DNA from: Actinomycetota bacterium
GTDB taxonomy: Bacteria; Actinomycetota; CADDZG01; WHSQ01
Direction of reading: 5' to 3'
DNA: 23,451 nucleotides
Assembly: GCA_019348445.1 (NCBI GenBank)
Contig: JAHWJK010000005.1
Coordinates: 4,808-28,258, forward strand
The position numbers and the translations under genes were made by a program. Within the stretch, counting starts at the first letter, position 1, and every line of letters begins with the position of its first letter. The notes under the pieces were generated by a model. That model ran no database searches and was not told where the DNA came from. It saw nothing but the letters and a program-made list of their open reading frames with translations. This document shows, one piece after another, positions 14,088 to 22,318 of this stretch.

Positions 14088-15406
14088 GCACCTACCTGAT
14101 CACCGGAGGCACGGTCGTCGATCCGTCGACCGATCCCGACGGTGGGGGCCGGCGCGCCGACGTGCTGATCGAGAACGGAGAGGTGCTAGCGATCGATACA
14201 TCGATCGCTAAAGATGACGTCGAGGCGATCGATGCAACCGGGCTCGTCGTCGCTCCGGGGCTGGTCGACCTCCACACGCACGTGCGGGAGCCGGGCCGCG
14301 AGGACGAAGAGACGATCCTTACCGCGTCGGCCGCGGCCGCGGCAGGCGGATACACCGCGATCTGCACGATGCCGAACACCGATCCCGTCGCGGATTCCGC
14401 CGCGATAGTCGAGAAGGTGTGGGCGTTGGGCCGCGAGGCGGGTCTCGTGGAGGTGCTACCTGCCGGTGCGCTCAGCAAGGATCTGGCCGGAGAGAAGATG
14501 GCCGATATCGGGGAGATGGCGATGTCGGCGGCGCGCGTGCGGCTCTTCACCGACGACGGCCGCGGTGTACAGGATGCGCTGTTCGCACGACGCGCGATGG
14601 AATACCTGCGAGGGTTCGGTGCGGTCTACGCCGAACACTGCGAGATCGAAGCGCTCGCTCGCGGCGGGCACATGCACGAAGGAGCACGGTCGCTGGCGTT
14701 GGGGTTGCGCGGTATCCCCGCGGCGGCCGAGGAGCTGATGGCGGCGCGCGACATCGCTCTCGCTCGTCTCACCGGCTGCCGGCTGCATCTCCTTCACATC
14801 TCGACCGCAGGAACCGTCGAGCTCGTACGGCGCGCGAAGGCGGAAGGTCTTCCGGTTACCGCCGAGGCCACTCCGCATCACTTCACCCTCACCGACGCCG
14901 CGCTCGAGGATTACGACCCCATGGCGAAGGTCAACCCGCCACTGAGAGAGGAATCGGATCGCGCGGCCGTCGTCGCCGGCCTTGCGGACGGAACCATCGA
15001 TGCGATCGCGACGGATCACGCGCCCCATTCGCGGGAAGAGAAGGACCAGGAGCTGTCGTACGCACCTCCGGGTCTCGTCGGCCTCGAAACCGCGCTCGCT
15101 CTGACGATCTCGGAGCTCGTCGAACCGGGGCATCTGTCGCTGACTCAAGCACTAGAGCGTTTGTCGACCGCGCCCGCCCGCGTGCTCGGACTCGAAGACC
15201 ACGGCCGCATCCAACCGGGGCGGCCCGCGAACATCGTCGTCTTCGACCCCGGCGCCGCGTGGACGATCGATGCAACGAGGTTCAACTCGATGTCGCGCAA
15301 CACTCCTTTCGAAGGACGCACGGTCACCGGCCGGGTGGCACACACGTTCTTCAACGGGCGCCACACGGTGGTCGACGGCGTCGTGCGTGTGGGGGCCGCG
15401 GTTTGA
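14084..15406 (+). CDS. pyrC: Dihydroorotase (class I)
   Basis: The 440-residue zinc amidohydrolase closes carbamoyl aspartate to dihydroorotate. Metal and substrate motifs: D63-x-H64-T-H66-V-R68-E-P-G; R-L-F-T-D157-D158-G; A-E-H185-C; L-L-H238-I-S; and A-T-D311-H-A-P-H. Full length for the bacterial class I enzyme. ATG 14084 overlaps the pyrB stop (ATGA) and has GGAGG seven bases upstream; the longer open frame extending back inside pyrB is not used. The stop overlaps the carA TTG start. Confidence 0.97.
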   Translation: MSTYLITGGTVVDPSTDPDGGGRRADVLIENGEVLAIDTSIAKDDVEAIDATGLVVAPGLVDLHTHVREPGREDEETILTASAAAAAGGYTAICTMPNTDPVADSAAIVEKVWALGREAGLVEVLPAGALSKDLAGEKMADIGEMAMSAARVRLFTDDGRGVQDALFARRAMEYLRGFGAVYAEHCEIEALARGGHMHEGARSLALGLRGIPAAAEELMAARDIALARLTGCRLHLLHISTAGTVELVRRAKAEGLPVTAEATPHHFTLTDAALEDYDPMAKVNPPLREESDRAAVVAGLADGTIDAIATDHAPHSREEKDQELSYAPPGLVGLETALALTISELVEPGHLSLTQALERLSTAPARVLGLEDHGRIQPGRPANIVVFDPGAAWTIDATRFNSMSRNTPFEGRTVTGRVAHTFFNGRHTVVDGVVRVGAAV

Positions 15407-16608
15407 ATCCCGCGTTGCTCGCCCTAGAGGACGGAACCGTTTTCAGCGGCGTGGCCTTCGGCGCACGCGGCACGGTGACCGGCGAGGCATGTTTCAACAC
15501 CGGGCTCACGGGCTACCAGGAGGTCCTGACCGATCCGAGCTACCACGGGCAGATCGTCGCGATGACGGCCCCGCAGATAGGTAACACCGGGACGAATAAC
15601 GACGACGATCAGTCGCGGCGGCCGTGGGTGGCGGGCTTCGTGCTGCGCGACGCGTCGAGGTTGTCGTCATCGTGGCGGGCCGAGGCGACCCTGGACGCGT
15701 ACCTGGCGCGGCACGGGGTCGTCGGCATCACCGAGGTCGATACCCGGCGACTCACCAGGCACCTCCGAACCGCCGGCGCCATGCGCAGCGCGCTGTCCAC
15801 CGAGATCCTCGACCCGGACGACTTGGTCGACGTCGCCCGTAACTCTCCGAGCCTCGTGGGGCGTGATCTCGCGATCGAAGTGAGCACGGCGGAGCAGTAC
15901 GCGTGGGGTCCGGAGCAGCTGGCACAGCGCGCGCAGAGTGGTTTTGCCGCCGGTGCCGAGAGCGCGCCCGCGACGAGGGAACTGATGACGGCGGTGGACG
16001 GTGCGAGGTATCGCATCGCGGCCTACGACTTCGGTATCAAGCGCAACATCCTCGACCTGCTGGTCGCGTCGGGCTTCGACGTCAACGTCGTTCCCGCGAC
16101 CACTCCCGCGGGCGACGTCCTCGGTATCTACGACGGCGTGTTCCTGTCGAATGGTCCGGGGGATCCCGACGCCGTGACCTACGCGGTCCGGGCCGTGGGC
16201 GAGATGCTCGGCAACATCCCGATCTTCGGCATCTGCCTCGGCCATCAGATCCTGGGTCTCGCCCTCGGCGCCGACACCTACAAGCTGCCGTTCGGTCACC
16301 GAGGCAGCAATCATCCCGTGGCGCGCGTCGATCACGATTACGTCGAGATCACGTGTCAGAACCATGGCTTCGCGGTCGAGCCGGCATCCATCGAACGCAC
16401 CGAGGCGCGACTCACGCATGTCAATCTCAACGACGAGACGGTCGAAGGCCTCGCGGTCGACGGGGTGGCCTTCAGCGTGCAGTACCACCCGGAATCGGGT
16501 CCCGGCCCCCACGATTCCCGCTACCTCTTCGAACAGTTCCGGCGGTTGATCCACGAGTTCGAACCGCGCGAGATAAGGAGGGACGTTTCACTAGCAACAA
16601 CAACGTGA
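15403..16608 (+). CDS. carA: Carbamoyl-phosphate synthase small (glutaminase) subunit
   Basis: The 401-residue subunit hydrolyses glutamine and channels ammonia to CarB. The N-terminal CarA domain starts with A-L-L-A-L-E-D-G-T-V-F-S-G; G-Y-Q-E-V-L-T-D-P-S-Y (37-47) is typical. The C-terminal class I glutaminase has L-S-N-G-P-G-D-P (248-255), the nucleophile in G-I-C278-L-G-H-Q, and H362-P-E364. I place the start at TTG 15403, which overlaps the pyrC stop as TTGA; a GGGGG run about seven bases before it may serve as a weak site. TTG 15415 is a possible alternative. The protein is separated from carB by two small genes, which is unusual. Confidence 0.95.
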   Translation: MNPALLALEDGTVFSGVAFGARGTVTGEACFNTGLTGYQEVLTDPSYHGQIVAMTAPQIGNTGTNNDDDQSRRPWVAGFVLRDASRLSSSWRAEATLDAYLARHGVVGITEVDTRRLTRHLRTAGAMRSALSTEILDPDDLVDVARNSPSLVGRDLAIEVSTAEQYAWGPEQLAQRAQSGFAAGAESAPATRELMTAVDGARYRIAAYDFGIKRNILDLLVASGFDVNVVPATTPAGDVLGIYDGVFLSNGPGDPDAVTYAVRAVGEMLGNIPIFGICLGHQILGLALGADTYKLPFGHRGSNHPVARVDHDYVEITCQNHGFAVEPASIERTEARLTHVNLNDETVEGLAVDGVAFSVQYHPESGPGPHDSRYLFEQFRRLIHEFEPREIRRDVSLATTT

Positions 16609-16614
16609 GAACGA

Positions 16615-16620
16615 GGAGGA
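16615..16620 (+). promoter_or_regulatory. Strong ribosome binding site for the 35-aa gene
   Basis: GGAGGA within GAGGAGGA (16613-16620 region) sits seven bases before ATG 16628. It is the best-placed Shine-Dalgarno in the pyr operon and the main support for the short gene that follows. Confidence 0.75.
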
Positions 16621-16627
16621 AAAGAAG

Positions 16628-16735
16628 ATGGCGAGAGGAGATCGGCGGCGCGGCCGCTGGAAGAAAGACCGGCAGAGGAAGAAGAGAGAGCGAGATCGTC
16701 GTAAGGCCGAGGCGAAGGGGGCCTCTCGCAAGTGA
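16628..16735 (+). CDS. Small highly basic protein (35 aa), unknown function
   Basis: The 35 codons run from ATG 16628 to TGA 16733-16735. The start is MARGDRRRGRWKKDRQRKK, and the rest continues with charged residues to a K-G-A-S-R-K end. There are 12 Arg and 7 Lys against 5 acidic residues, one Trp, and no hydrophobic core, so it should be extended or a single charged helix that binds RNA or an acidic surface. Evidence that it is real: a strong GGAGGA site seven bases upstream, ATG start, 19-nt gap after carA, and a GTGA overlap with the next gene. The bias to AGA/AGG/AAG codons is unlike its neighbours. It is reminiscent in size and charge of tiny ribosomal proteins such as bTHX or bL37, but I see no specific match. 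Confidence 0.7.
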   Translation: MARGDRRRGRWKKDRQRKKRERDRRKAEAKGASRK

Positions 16736-17151
16736 AGGTCGTCTCACTCGAGCACGTCAGTATCACGAGCCCTGAGGACTTGGAAGAAGAGGTCGTGTCC
16801 TGGTACCGGGACTGCCTCGAGCTGCAAGAGATGGAAAAGCCGGAGGGGACGCGCGCTAAAGGGGCGTGGTTCCGGATCGGCGACCAGCAGCTACACGTGA
16901 CTATCGACGAGCACAACCCTCCGAAGGTCTCTCACGTCGGCCTGATCGTCGACGATTTCGGCGAGATCGTCGAACGGTTGCGTGGATCCGGATGCCACAT
17001 CGAGCAGGCGGCACCGACTCCCGGCCGTCGCCGCTTCTATACGAGAGACCCGGCCGGGAACCGGATCGAGATCATCAGTCTCGACGAGCCCGTTCGCATC
17101 GTGGCCTCCGAGCAGGGCGACACCGTCGGCGTGAAAGCCGAAGAGAGCTAG
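16732..17151 (+). CDS. VOC-fold (glyoxalase/dioxygenase superfamily) protein
   Basis: The 139-residue protein is one VOC domain made of two beta-alpha-beta-beta-beta modules. The likely metal ligands are all present in the expected places: H8 (L-E-H-V-S-I), H55 (L-H-V-T-I), H68 (V-S-H-V-G-L) and E113 (R-I-E-I, after the typical D-P-A-G-N-R). It is therefore probably a metal-dependent enzyme (glyoxalase, epimerase, dioxygenase or thiol transferase type); the substrate cannot be read from sequence. GTG 16732 overlaps the stop of the 35-aa gene (GTGA). It ends ten bases before carB. Its place between carA and carB suggests a linked metabolic or damage-control role, but this is inference. Confidence 0.87.
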   Translation: MKVVSLEHVSITSPEDLEEEVVSWYRDCLELQEMEKPEGTRAKGAWFRIGDQQLHVTIDEHNPPKVSHVGLIVDDFGEIVERLRGSGCHIEQAAPTPGRRRFYTRDPAGNRIEIISLDEPVRIVASEQGDTVGVKAEES

Positions 17152-17161
17152 TGGCCGGCTG

Positions 17162-20100
17162 ATGCCCAAGAGAGAAGACCTAAAGAAGATCCTCGTCATC
17201 GGGTCCGGGCCGATCGTGATCGGCCAGGCGTGCGAGTTCGACTACTCCGGTGTGCAAGCGTGCAAGGTGCTGAGGGCGGAGGGCTACGAGGTCGTCCTCG
17301 TCAACTCGAACCCGGCGACGATCATGACGGACCCCGAGTTCGCCGACGCCACCTATATCGAACCGATAACGCCGGAGTTCGTCGCTCGGATCATCGAACG
17401 AGAGCGACCCGATGCCTGTCTCCCGACGCTCGGCGGACAGACCGGTCTGAACGTTGCGATGTCCCTGGCGACGTCGGGGGTGTTGGAGAGTTACGACGTC
17501 GAGCTCATCGGCGCGAAGCCCGAGGCGATCCGTCGTGCCGAGGACAGGAAGCTCTTCAAAGAGGTGATGAGCAACGCAGGTCTCGATCTGCCACGCTCCA
17601 CGTTCGCGTACTCCGTCGACGAAACCGCAGCCGCGGCGACAGAGATCGGTTACCCGGTCGTCATCCGCGCGTCGTACGTCCTCGGCGGTGGCGGCTCTGG
17701 TGTCGTTCACAACGAAGACGAGCTGCGCAGCATCGCGGGCGAGGGCTTGCGACTCTCGACGATCGGCGAGGTCCTCGTAGAGGAAGCGATCGAGGGATGG
17801 AAGGAATACGAGCTCGAGGTGATGCGCGATCACCACGACAACGTCGTGATCGTGTGCTCTATCGAGAACCTCGACCCGATGGGGGTCCATACCGGCGACT
17901 CGATAACGGTCGCGCCGGCGATGACCTTGACCGACGTGGAGTACCAAGCGATGCGCGACGACGCGGCGCGCATCATGCGTGCGATCGGAGTCGAGACCGG
18001 GGGATCCAACGTTCAGTTCGCGGTCAACCCGCGGGACGGGCGGCGGGTCGTTATCGAGATGAATCCGCGCGTGTCTCGTTCGAGCGCACTCGCATCGAAA
18101 GCGACGGGTTTCCCGATCGCCAAGATCGCGGCGAAGCTCGCGGTCGGTTACACCCTCGACGAGATCCCGAACGACATCACGAAGAAGACGCCGGCTTCGT
18201 TCGAGCCGTCGATCGATTACGTCGTCGTGAAGATCCCGCGCTGGACGTTCGAGAAGTTCCCCGGGGCAGAGCGGCGTCTCGGGACGAAGATGAAGTCGGT
18301 CGGGGAAGTGATGGCTATCGGACGCACCTTCGTCGAGGCCCTTCAGAAAGGATTCCGCTCGCTCGAACAAGACGTTCACGGTCTCGGCGGTGACGTGGCC
18401 GAGATCGACCTTGGAGAGGCGCGCGAGCGTCTGCGGGCGCCGACCGAGGACAGGTTGCGCGTTCTCGAACAAGCGCTGTTCCAGGGACTGCCCGTGGACG
18501 AGGCATGTGCTCTCACGACGTTCGATCCGTGGTTCGTCGATCAGGTCGACCGCCTCGCCGGCTTCCGCAAGGAGATGACCGGTATGCGACTCGAGAACGT
18601 CGATGCCGCCCTCCTTCGGCGCGCGAAGCGGATGGGCTATTCCGATCACCAGCTCGCGACGATGCTCGCGGCCACCGAGGAGGAGATCCGCGCTCGGAGG
18701 ATCGAGCTGGGGATCGTTCCCGTCTACAAGACCGTCGACACGTGCGCGGCGGAGTTCGCCGCGGACACGCCGTATCACTACTCCTGCTACGACGAAGAAG
18801 ACGAAGTGCGCGACACCGACAGGCGCAAGGTCCTGATCCTCGGATCCGGTCCCAACCGGATCGGGCAGGGCATCGAATTCGACTACTGCTGTGTTCACGC
18901 GGCGTTCGCGCTCAAGGACGCGGGGTTCGAGACGATCATGCTCAACTGCAACCCCGAGACGGTGTCTACGGACTACGACACCTCCGATCGGCTCTACTTC
19001 GAGCCACTGGTGTTCGAGGATGTGATGAACGTCGTCGAGAGGGAACAGCCGGAAGGCGTCATCGTCCAACTCGGCGGGCAGACGCCATTGAAGCTGGCCG
19101 GGCGCCTCGCGGCCGCCGGCGTTCGCATCTTCGGGACCTCGCCTGATGCGATCGACCGCGCCGAGGACCGCGAGCGGTTCGGGGACCTCCTTGCGGACCT
19201 TCGTTTGCCTCATCCCCCGAACGGGATGGCGCGTTCGGTCAGAGAAGCCGATGCGATCGCCGCCGCGATCGGTTATCCGGTTCTGGTTCGGCCCTCCTAC
19301 GTCTTGGGGGGCCGCGCGATGGAGATCGTCTACGAGGAAACGTCACTCGAGCGCTACATGATGACAGCGGCCGACGTATCTCCCTCGCATCCCGTATTGG
19401 TCGACAAGTTCCTCGAAGGAGCGGTGGAGATCGACTGCGACGCGGTCTACGACGGATCGGAGCTCTACATCGGCGGCGTGTTGGAGCACATCGAGGAGGC
19501 GGGGATCCACTCGGGTGATTCCGCGTGCGCGCTTCCACCTTTCACGCTGTCGGATCGTCAGATCCGGGAAGTGATCGCACACACCGACGCGCTGGCGCGG
19601 GCTCTCGACGTGCGGGGGCTCATCAACATCCAGTTCGCGGTGAAGGATGAACAGGTCTTCGTTCTGGAGGCGAATCCCCGTGCATCACGAACGGTCCCGT
19701 TCACCGCGAAGGCCACGGGAGTTGCCCTGGCGAAGGTGGCGGCTCGCGTCATGACGGGTTCGACGCTGGCGGAGCTCCGCTCCGAGGGACTGGTCCCGGA
19801 CCGAACCGTAGGCCACGAAGGCATCGAGCACGTTGCGGTGAAAGAGGCCGTGATGCCGTTCGAGCGTTTCATAGGAGTCGACACCGTCCTTGGCCCCGAG
19901 ATGCGCTCGACCGGCGAGGTGATGGGGATCGACAGGAACTTCGGAGCGGCGTTCGCGAAGGCGGAAGCCAGCGCAGGCGTGCGCCTTCCGACGAAGGGGA
20001 CCGTGTTCCTATCGGTCTCCGACCGGGATAAGCGATCGGTCATCTTCCCGGCCAAGAGACTCAACGACCTCGGCTTCCACCTCACCGCGACGCGCGGTAC

Positions 20101-20410
20101 GGCGCAGCTCCTTCGTCGCATGGGCGTCGAGGTCGAGGAAGTTCCGAAGGTGTCGGCCTCGGAACGGGCCGGCGGCGCCAAGAACGTCGTCGAACGGATC
20201 CAAGACGGCGACATCGACCTGATCTTCAACACCCCGTTCGGGCGCGGTGCGCGTTCGGACGGGTATTTCATCAGGACCGCCGCCGTAGACGCGGGTGTAC
20301 CGTGCGTCACCACGATGGCCGGTATGGCCGCGGCGGTTCAGGCGATCGAGGCCATCATCGAGGAGCGCGTTCAGGTGCATCCCATCCAGGAGTACATCGC
20401 GAAGATCTGA
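17162..20410 (+). CDS. carB: Carbamoyl-phosphate synthase large subunit
   Basis: The 1082-residue full-length subunit makes carbamoyl phosphate from bicarbonate, ammonia and two ATP. The order is: ATP-grasp 1 (start I-L-V-I-G-S-G-P-I-V-I-G-Q-A-C-E-F-D-Y-S-G to about 400), oligomerisation region (about 400-550), ATP-grasp 2 (I-L-G-S-G-P-N-R-I-G-Q-G-I-E-F-D-Y to about 930), and the C-terminal MGS-like allosteric domain (about 935-1082, with F-L-S-V-S-D-R-D-K and I-F-N-T-P-F-G-R-G). UMP normally inhibits and ornithine or PRPP activates through this domain. ATG 17162 has no clear ribosome site and probably relies on coupling through the upstream mini-ORF. The stop overlaps pyrK (TGATG). Confidence 0.98.
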   Translation: MPKREDLKKILVIGSGPIVIGQACEFDYSGVQACKVLRAEGYEVVLVNSNPATIMTDPEFADATYIEPITPEFVARIIERERPDACLPTLGGQTGLNVAMSLATSGVLESYDVELIGAKPEAIRRAEDRKLFKEVMSNAGLDLPRSTFAYSVDETAAAATEIGYPVVIRASYVLGGGGSGVVHNEDELRSIAGEGLRLSTIGEVLVEEAIEGWKEYELEVMRDHHDNVVIVCSIENLDPMGVHTGDSITVAPAMTLTDVEYQAMRDDAARIMRAIGVETGGSNVQFAVNPRDGRRVVIEMNPRVSRSSALASKATGFPIAKIAAKLAVGYTLDEIPNDITKKTPASFEPSIDYVVVKIPRWTFEKFPGAERRLGTKMKSVGEVMAIGRTFVEALQKGFRSLEQDVHGLGGDVAEIDLGEARERLRAPTEDRLRVLEQALFQGLPVDEACALTTFDPWFVDQVDRLAGFRKEMTGMRLENVDAALLRRAKRMGYSDHQLATMLAATEEEIRARRIELGIVPVYKTVDTCAAEFAADTPYHYSCYDEEDEVRDTDRRKVLILGSGPNRIGQGIEFDYCCVHAAFALKDAGFETIMLNCNPETVSTDYDTSDRLYFEPLVFEDVMNVVEREQPEGVIVQLGGQTPLKLAGRLAAAGVRIFGTSPDAIDRAEDRERFGDLLADLRLPHPPNGMARSVREADAIAAAIGYPVLVRPSYVLGGRAMEIVYEETSLERYMMTAADVSPSHPVLVDKFLEGAVEIDCDAVYDGSELYIGGVLEHIEEAGIHSGDSACALPPFTLSDRQIREVIAHTDALARALDVRGLINIQFAVKDEQVFVLEANPRASRTVPFTAKATGVALAKVAARVMTGSTLAELRSEGLVPDRTVGHEGIEHVAVKEAVMPFERFIGVDTVLGPEMRSTGEVMGIDRNFGAAFAKAEASAGVRLPTKGTVFLSVSDRDKRSVIFPAKRLNDLGFHLTATRGTAQLLRRMGVEVEEVPKVSASERAGGAKNVVERIQDGDIDLIFNTPFGRGARSDGYFIRTAAVDAGVPCVTTMAGMAAAVQAIEAIIEERVQVHPIQEYIAKI

Positions 20411-21339
20411 TGCTTGTATCCAGCGGAGAGGTCCTGTCGCACAAGAAATACGGCGAGCACTATCACTCGCTGACGATCGTCGCGCCCGAGATCGGCGAAA
20501 CCGTGAAACCCGGGCAGTTCGTGAACATCAGATGTGGCACCAACGGGTCGAACATCCTCAGGCGCCCTTTCTCGGTCTACCGCGTCCACAAGCGCGGAGG
20601 ATGGGCGTCGACGATCGAAGTCGTCTTCGACATCCGTGGCCCCGGAACCGCGTTCCTGTCGACGTTGCGAGGCCATTCGAACGTCGATCTCATCGGGCCG
20701 CTCGGCCGCGGCTTCGCACTGCCCCGGAGGCGAGCGCACTGTCTGTTGATCGGCGGTGGCATCGGAGCGACTCCTCTGTTCTTCCTCGCCGACGAACTAC
20801 GCAATGAAGGCCACCGGGTCGACACGATCCTCGGCGCACGCACGTCCGGCCTTCTACTCAATGCGATCGAAGCGCGCCGGCTTGCGTCCGTCGCCGTCAC
20901 GACCACGGAGGACGGCAGCATGGGCGAGCGCGGGCGCGTCACCGACGTGCTCGAGGACATGGTCGAACGCTGCGCGACCGAGGTGATCTACGCGTGTGGA
21001 CCCCACCCGATGTTGGCCGCGTTGTCGCGATTCTGCATCGAACGGCGGATACCGATCCAGGTCGCCGTCGAAGAGCTCATGGCGTGCGGCTACGGCGTCT
21101 GCATGACTTGTGTCATGCCGCTGCGCCGGAAGCCGAAGAAGGACGAGCCCGTCGAGGACTCGGTCGTATATGCACGCTCGTGCACCGAAGGGCCGGTTTT
21201 CAACGGGGCACTGGTCGTATGGAACGGCGAGGCCGATGTCGTCGCGCACGACCAAGCCGAGTTGTCGCCGGCGGGCGTCCCGACCAGGATGCACGGGATG
21301 CCCGAATCCGACGACGAGTTCCCACCCCCCGGGAACTGA
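20410..21339 (+). CDS. pyrK: Dihydroorotate dehydrogenase electron-transfer subunit PyrK
   Basis: The 309-residue protein passes electrons from PyrD to NAD. It has a flavin-binding R-R-P-F-S-V-Y-R (51-58), G-G-G-I-G-A-T-P-L (115-123), A-C-G-P-H-P-M (195-201) and the [2Fe-2S] ligands C226, C231, C234 and C258. It is longer than usual (about 250-260) because of some 50 residues after C258 that end in an acidic, Pro-rich tail. ATG 20410 overlaps the carB stop by one base. The open frame extends back inside carB but is not used. With PyrD it defines a class 1B, NAD-linked enzyme rather than the quinone-linked class 2 enzyme of many other actinobacteria. Confidence 0.95.
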   Translation: MLVSSGEVLSHKKYGEHYHSLTIVAPEIGETVKPGQFVNIRCGTNGSNILRRPFSVYRVHKRGGWASTIEVVFDIRGPGTAFLSTLRGHSNVDLIGPLGRGFALPRRRAHCLLIGGGIGATPLFFLADELRNEGHRVDTILGARTSGLLLNAIEARRLASVAVTTTEDGSMGERGRVTDVLEDMVERCATEVIYACGPHPMLAALSRFCIERRIPIQVAVEELMACGYGVCMTCVMPLRRKPKKDEPVEDSVVYARSCTEGPVFNGALVVWNGEADVVAHDQAELSPAGVPTRMHGMPESDDEFPPPGN

Positions 21340-21349
21340 TGGTCCGCTG

Positions 21350-22318
21350 ATGGCACTCGAGATCACCCCGCGCACGCCGATCAAGCCTTCAACCGCCGAT
21401 ACGAAAGTCCGCGCCGGCAAGCTCGAACTGCAGAACCCGGTCCTCGTGGCGTCGGGGACGTTCGGTTCGGGACGCGAGGGCAGCGCGTTCCTCGACATCT
21501 CGACGCTCGGCGGAATCATCGTGAAGTCGATGACACTGAGTCCCTGGAAGGGCAAGCCGACGCCGCGGATGTGCGAAACCCCGTCCGGGATGCTCAACGC
21601 GATCGGCATCCAGAACAAGGGCGTCGATCACTTCATTCAAGAAGACCTACCGTGGCTGCTGAAGAAGAACGCGACGGTCATCGCGTCCATCGCAGGGAAC
21701 ACGGTTGACGAGTTCGTCCGCGTCGCGGACAAGATCAGGACCGGTGGGCGGGGAGTTGCCGCCGTCGAGATCAATATCTCTTGCCCCAACCTCGAAGACC
21801 GCAACAACATGTTCGCCCATTCGCCAAAGGCGACTGCAGAGGTCGTCGGGAACGTCAAAGAGGCTCTCAAGCGCACGATGGTCTTTCCGAAGCTGTCGCC
21901 GAACGTCACTTCTCTCTCCGAGATCGCCGAGGCGGCGCTGAATGCCGGTGCGGATGGTTTGTCGCTGATCAATACCGTCTTCGGCATGCAGATCGATACC
22001 GAGACGCGGCTGCCGAAGCTTGCGGGGACCTACGGAGGCCTGTCGGGACCGGCGGTCCACCCGATAGCGGTACGTGCGGTTCACGAGGTGCACCGCGCCT
22101 TCCCAGACGTGCCGTTGATCGGTCAGGGCGGTGTTACGACGGCCGAAGACGCACTCCAACTGATACTCGCCGGCGCAACCGCTGTTGCCGTCGGGACCGC
22201 TAATTTCGTCGATCCGCTGACTCCGATGAAAGTTAAGGAGGGCATCGCGTTATATATGGATCGTCATGGCGTGACGGACCTCGCCGATCTCATCGGCGCC
22301 GTCAAGGTCGACGAGTGA
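21350..22318 (+). CDS. pyrD: Dihydroorotate dehydrogenase, class 1B catalytic subunit
   Basis: The 322-residue FMN enzyme oxidises dihydroorotate to orotate. It has N-P-V-L-V-A-S-G-T-F-G (29-39), I-V-K-S (57-60), T-P-S-G-M-L-N-A-I-G-I-Q-N (77-89), I-N-I-S-C145-P-N-L with Cys as catalytic base (class 1), P-K-L-S-P-N-V (180-186), and the FMN phosphate region G-Q-G-G-V and A-V-G-T-A-N-F. The partner PyrK directly upstream places it in class 1B. ATG 21350 has no good ribosome site and follows a four-codon mini-ORF. The stop overlaps pyrF (GTGA). Confidence 0.97.
   Translation: MALEITPRTPIKPSTADTKVRAGKLELQNPVLVASGTFGSGREGSAFLDISTLGGIIVKSMTLSPWKGKPTPRMCETPSGMLNAIGIQNKGVDHFIQEDLPWLLKKNATVIASIAGNTVDEFVRVADKIRTGGRGVAAVEINISCPNLEDRNNMFAHSPKATAEVVGNVKEALKRTMVFPKLSPNVTSLSEIAEAALNAGADGLSLINTVFGMQIDTETRLPKLAGTYGGLSGPAVHPIAVRAVHEVHRAFPDVPLIGQGGVTTAEDALQLILAGATAVAVGTANFVDPLTPMKVKEGIALYMDRHGVTDLADLIGAVKVDE

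Noticed and set aside
16575..16582. AAGGAGGG inside the 3' end of carA as a ribosome site
   Set aside because: No ATG, GTG or TTG follows at usable spacing; it lies in codons for I-R-R-D of CarA.
16605..16775. GTG 16605 frame after carA as the gene between carA and carB
   Set aside because: It competes with the ATG 16628 frame but has worse ribosome-site spacing, overlaps the VOC gene in the wrong frame and has no stop/start coupling.
17180..19213. Long minus-strand open frame (677 codons) opposite carB
   Set aside because: It is a shadow of carB's codon usage in GC-rich DNA. The product is Arg/His/Asp-rich without any recognisable domain, and carB is clearly the real gene.
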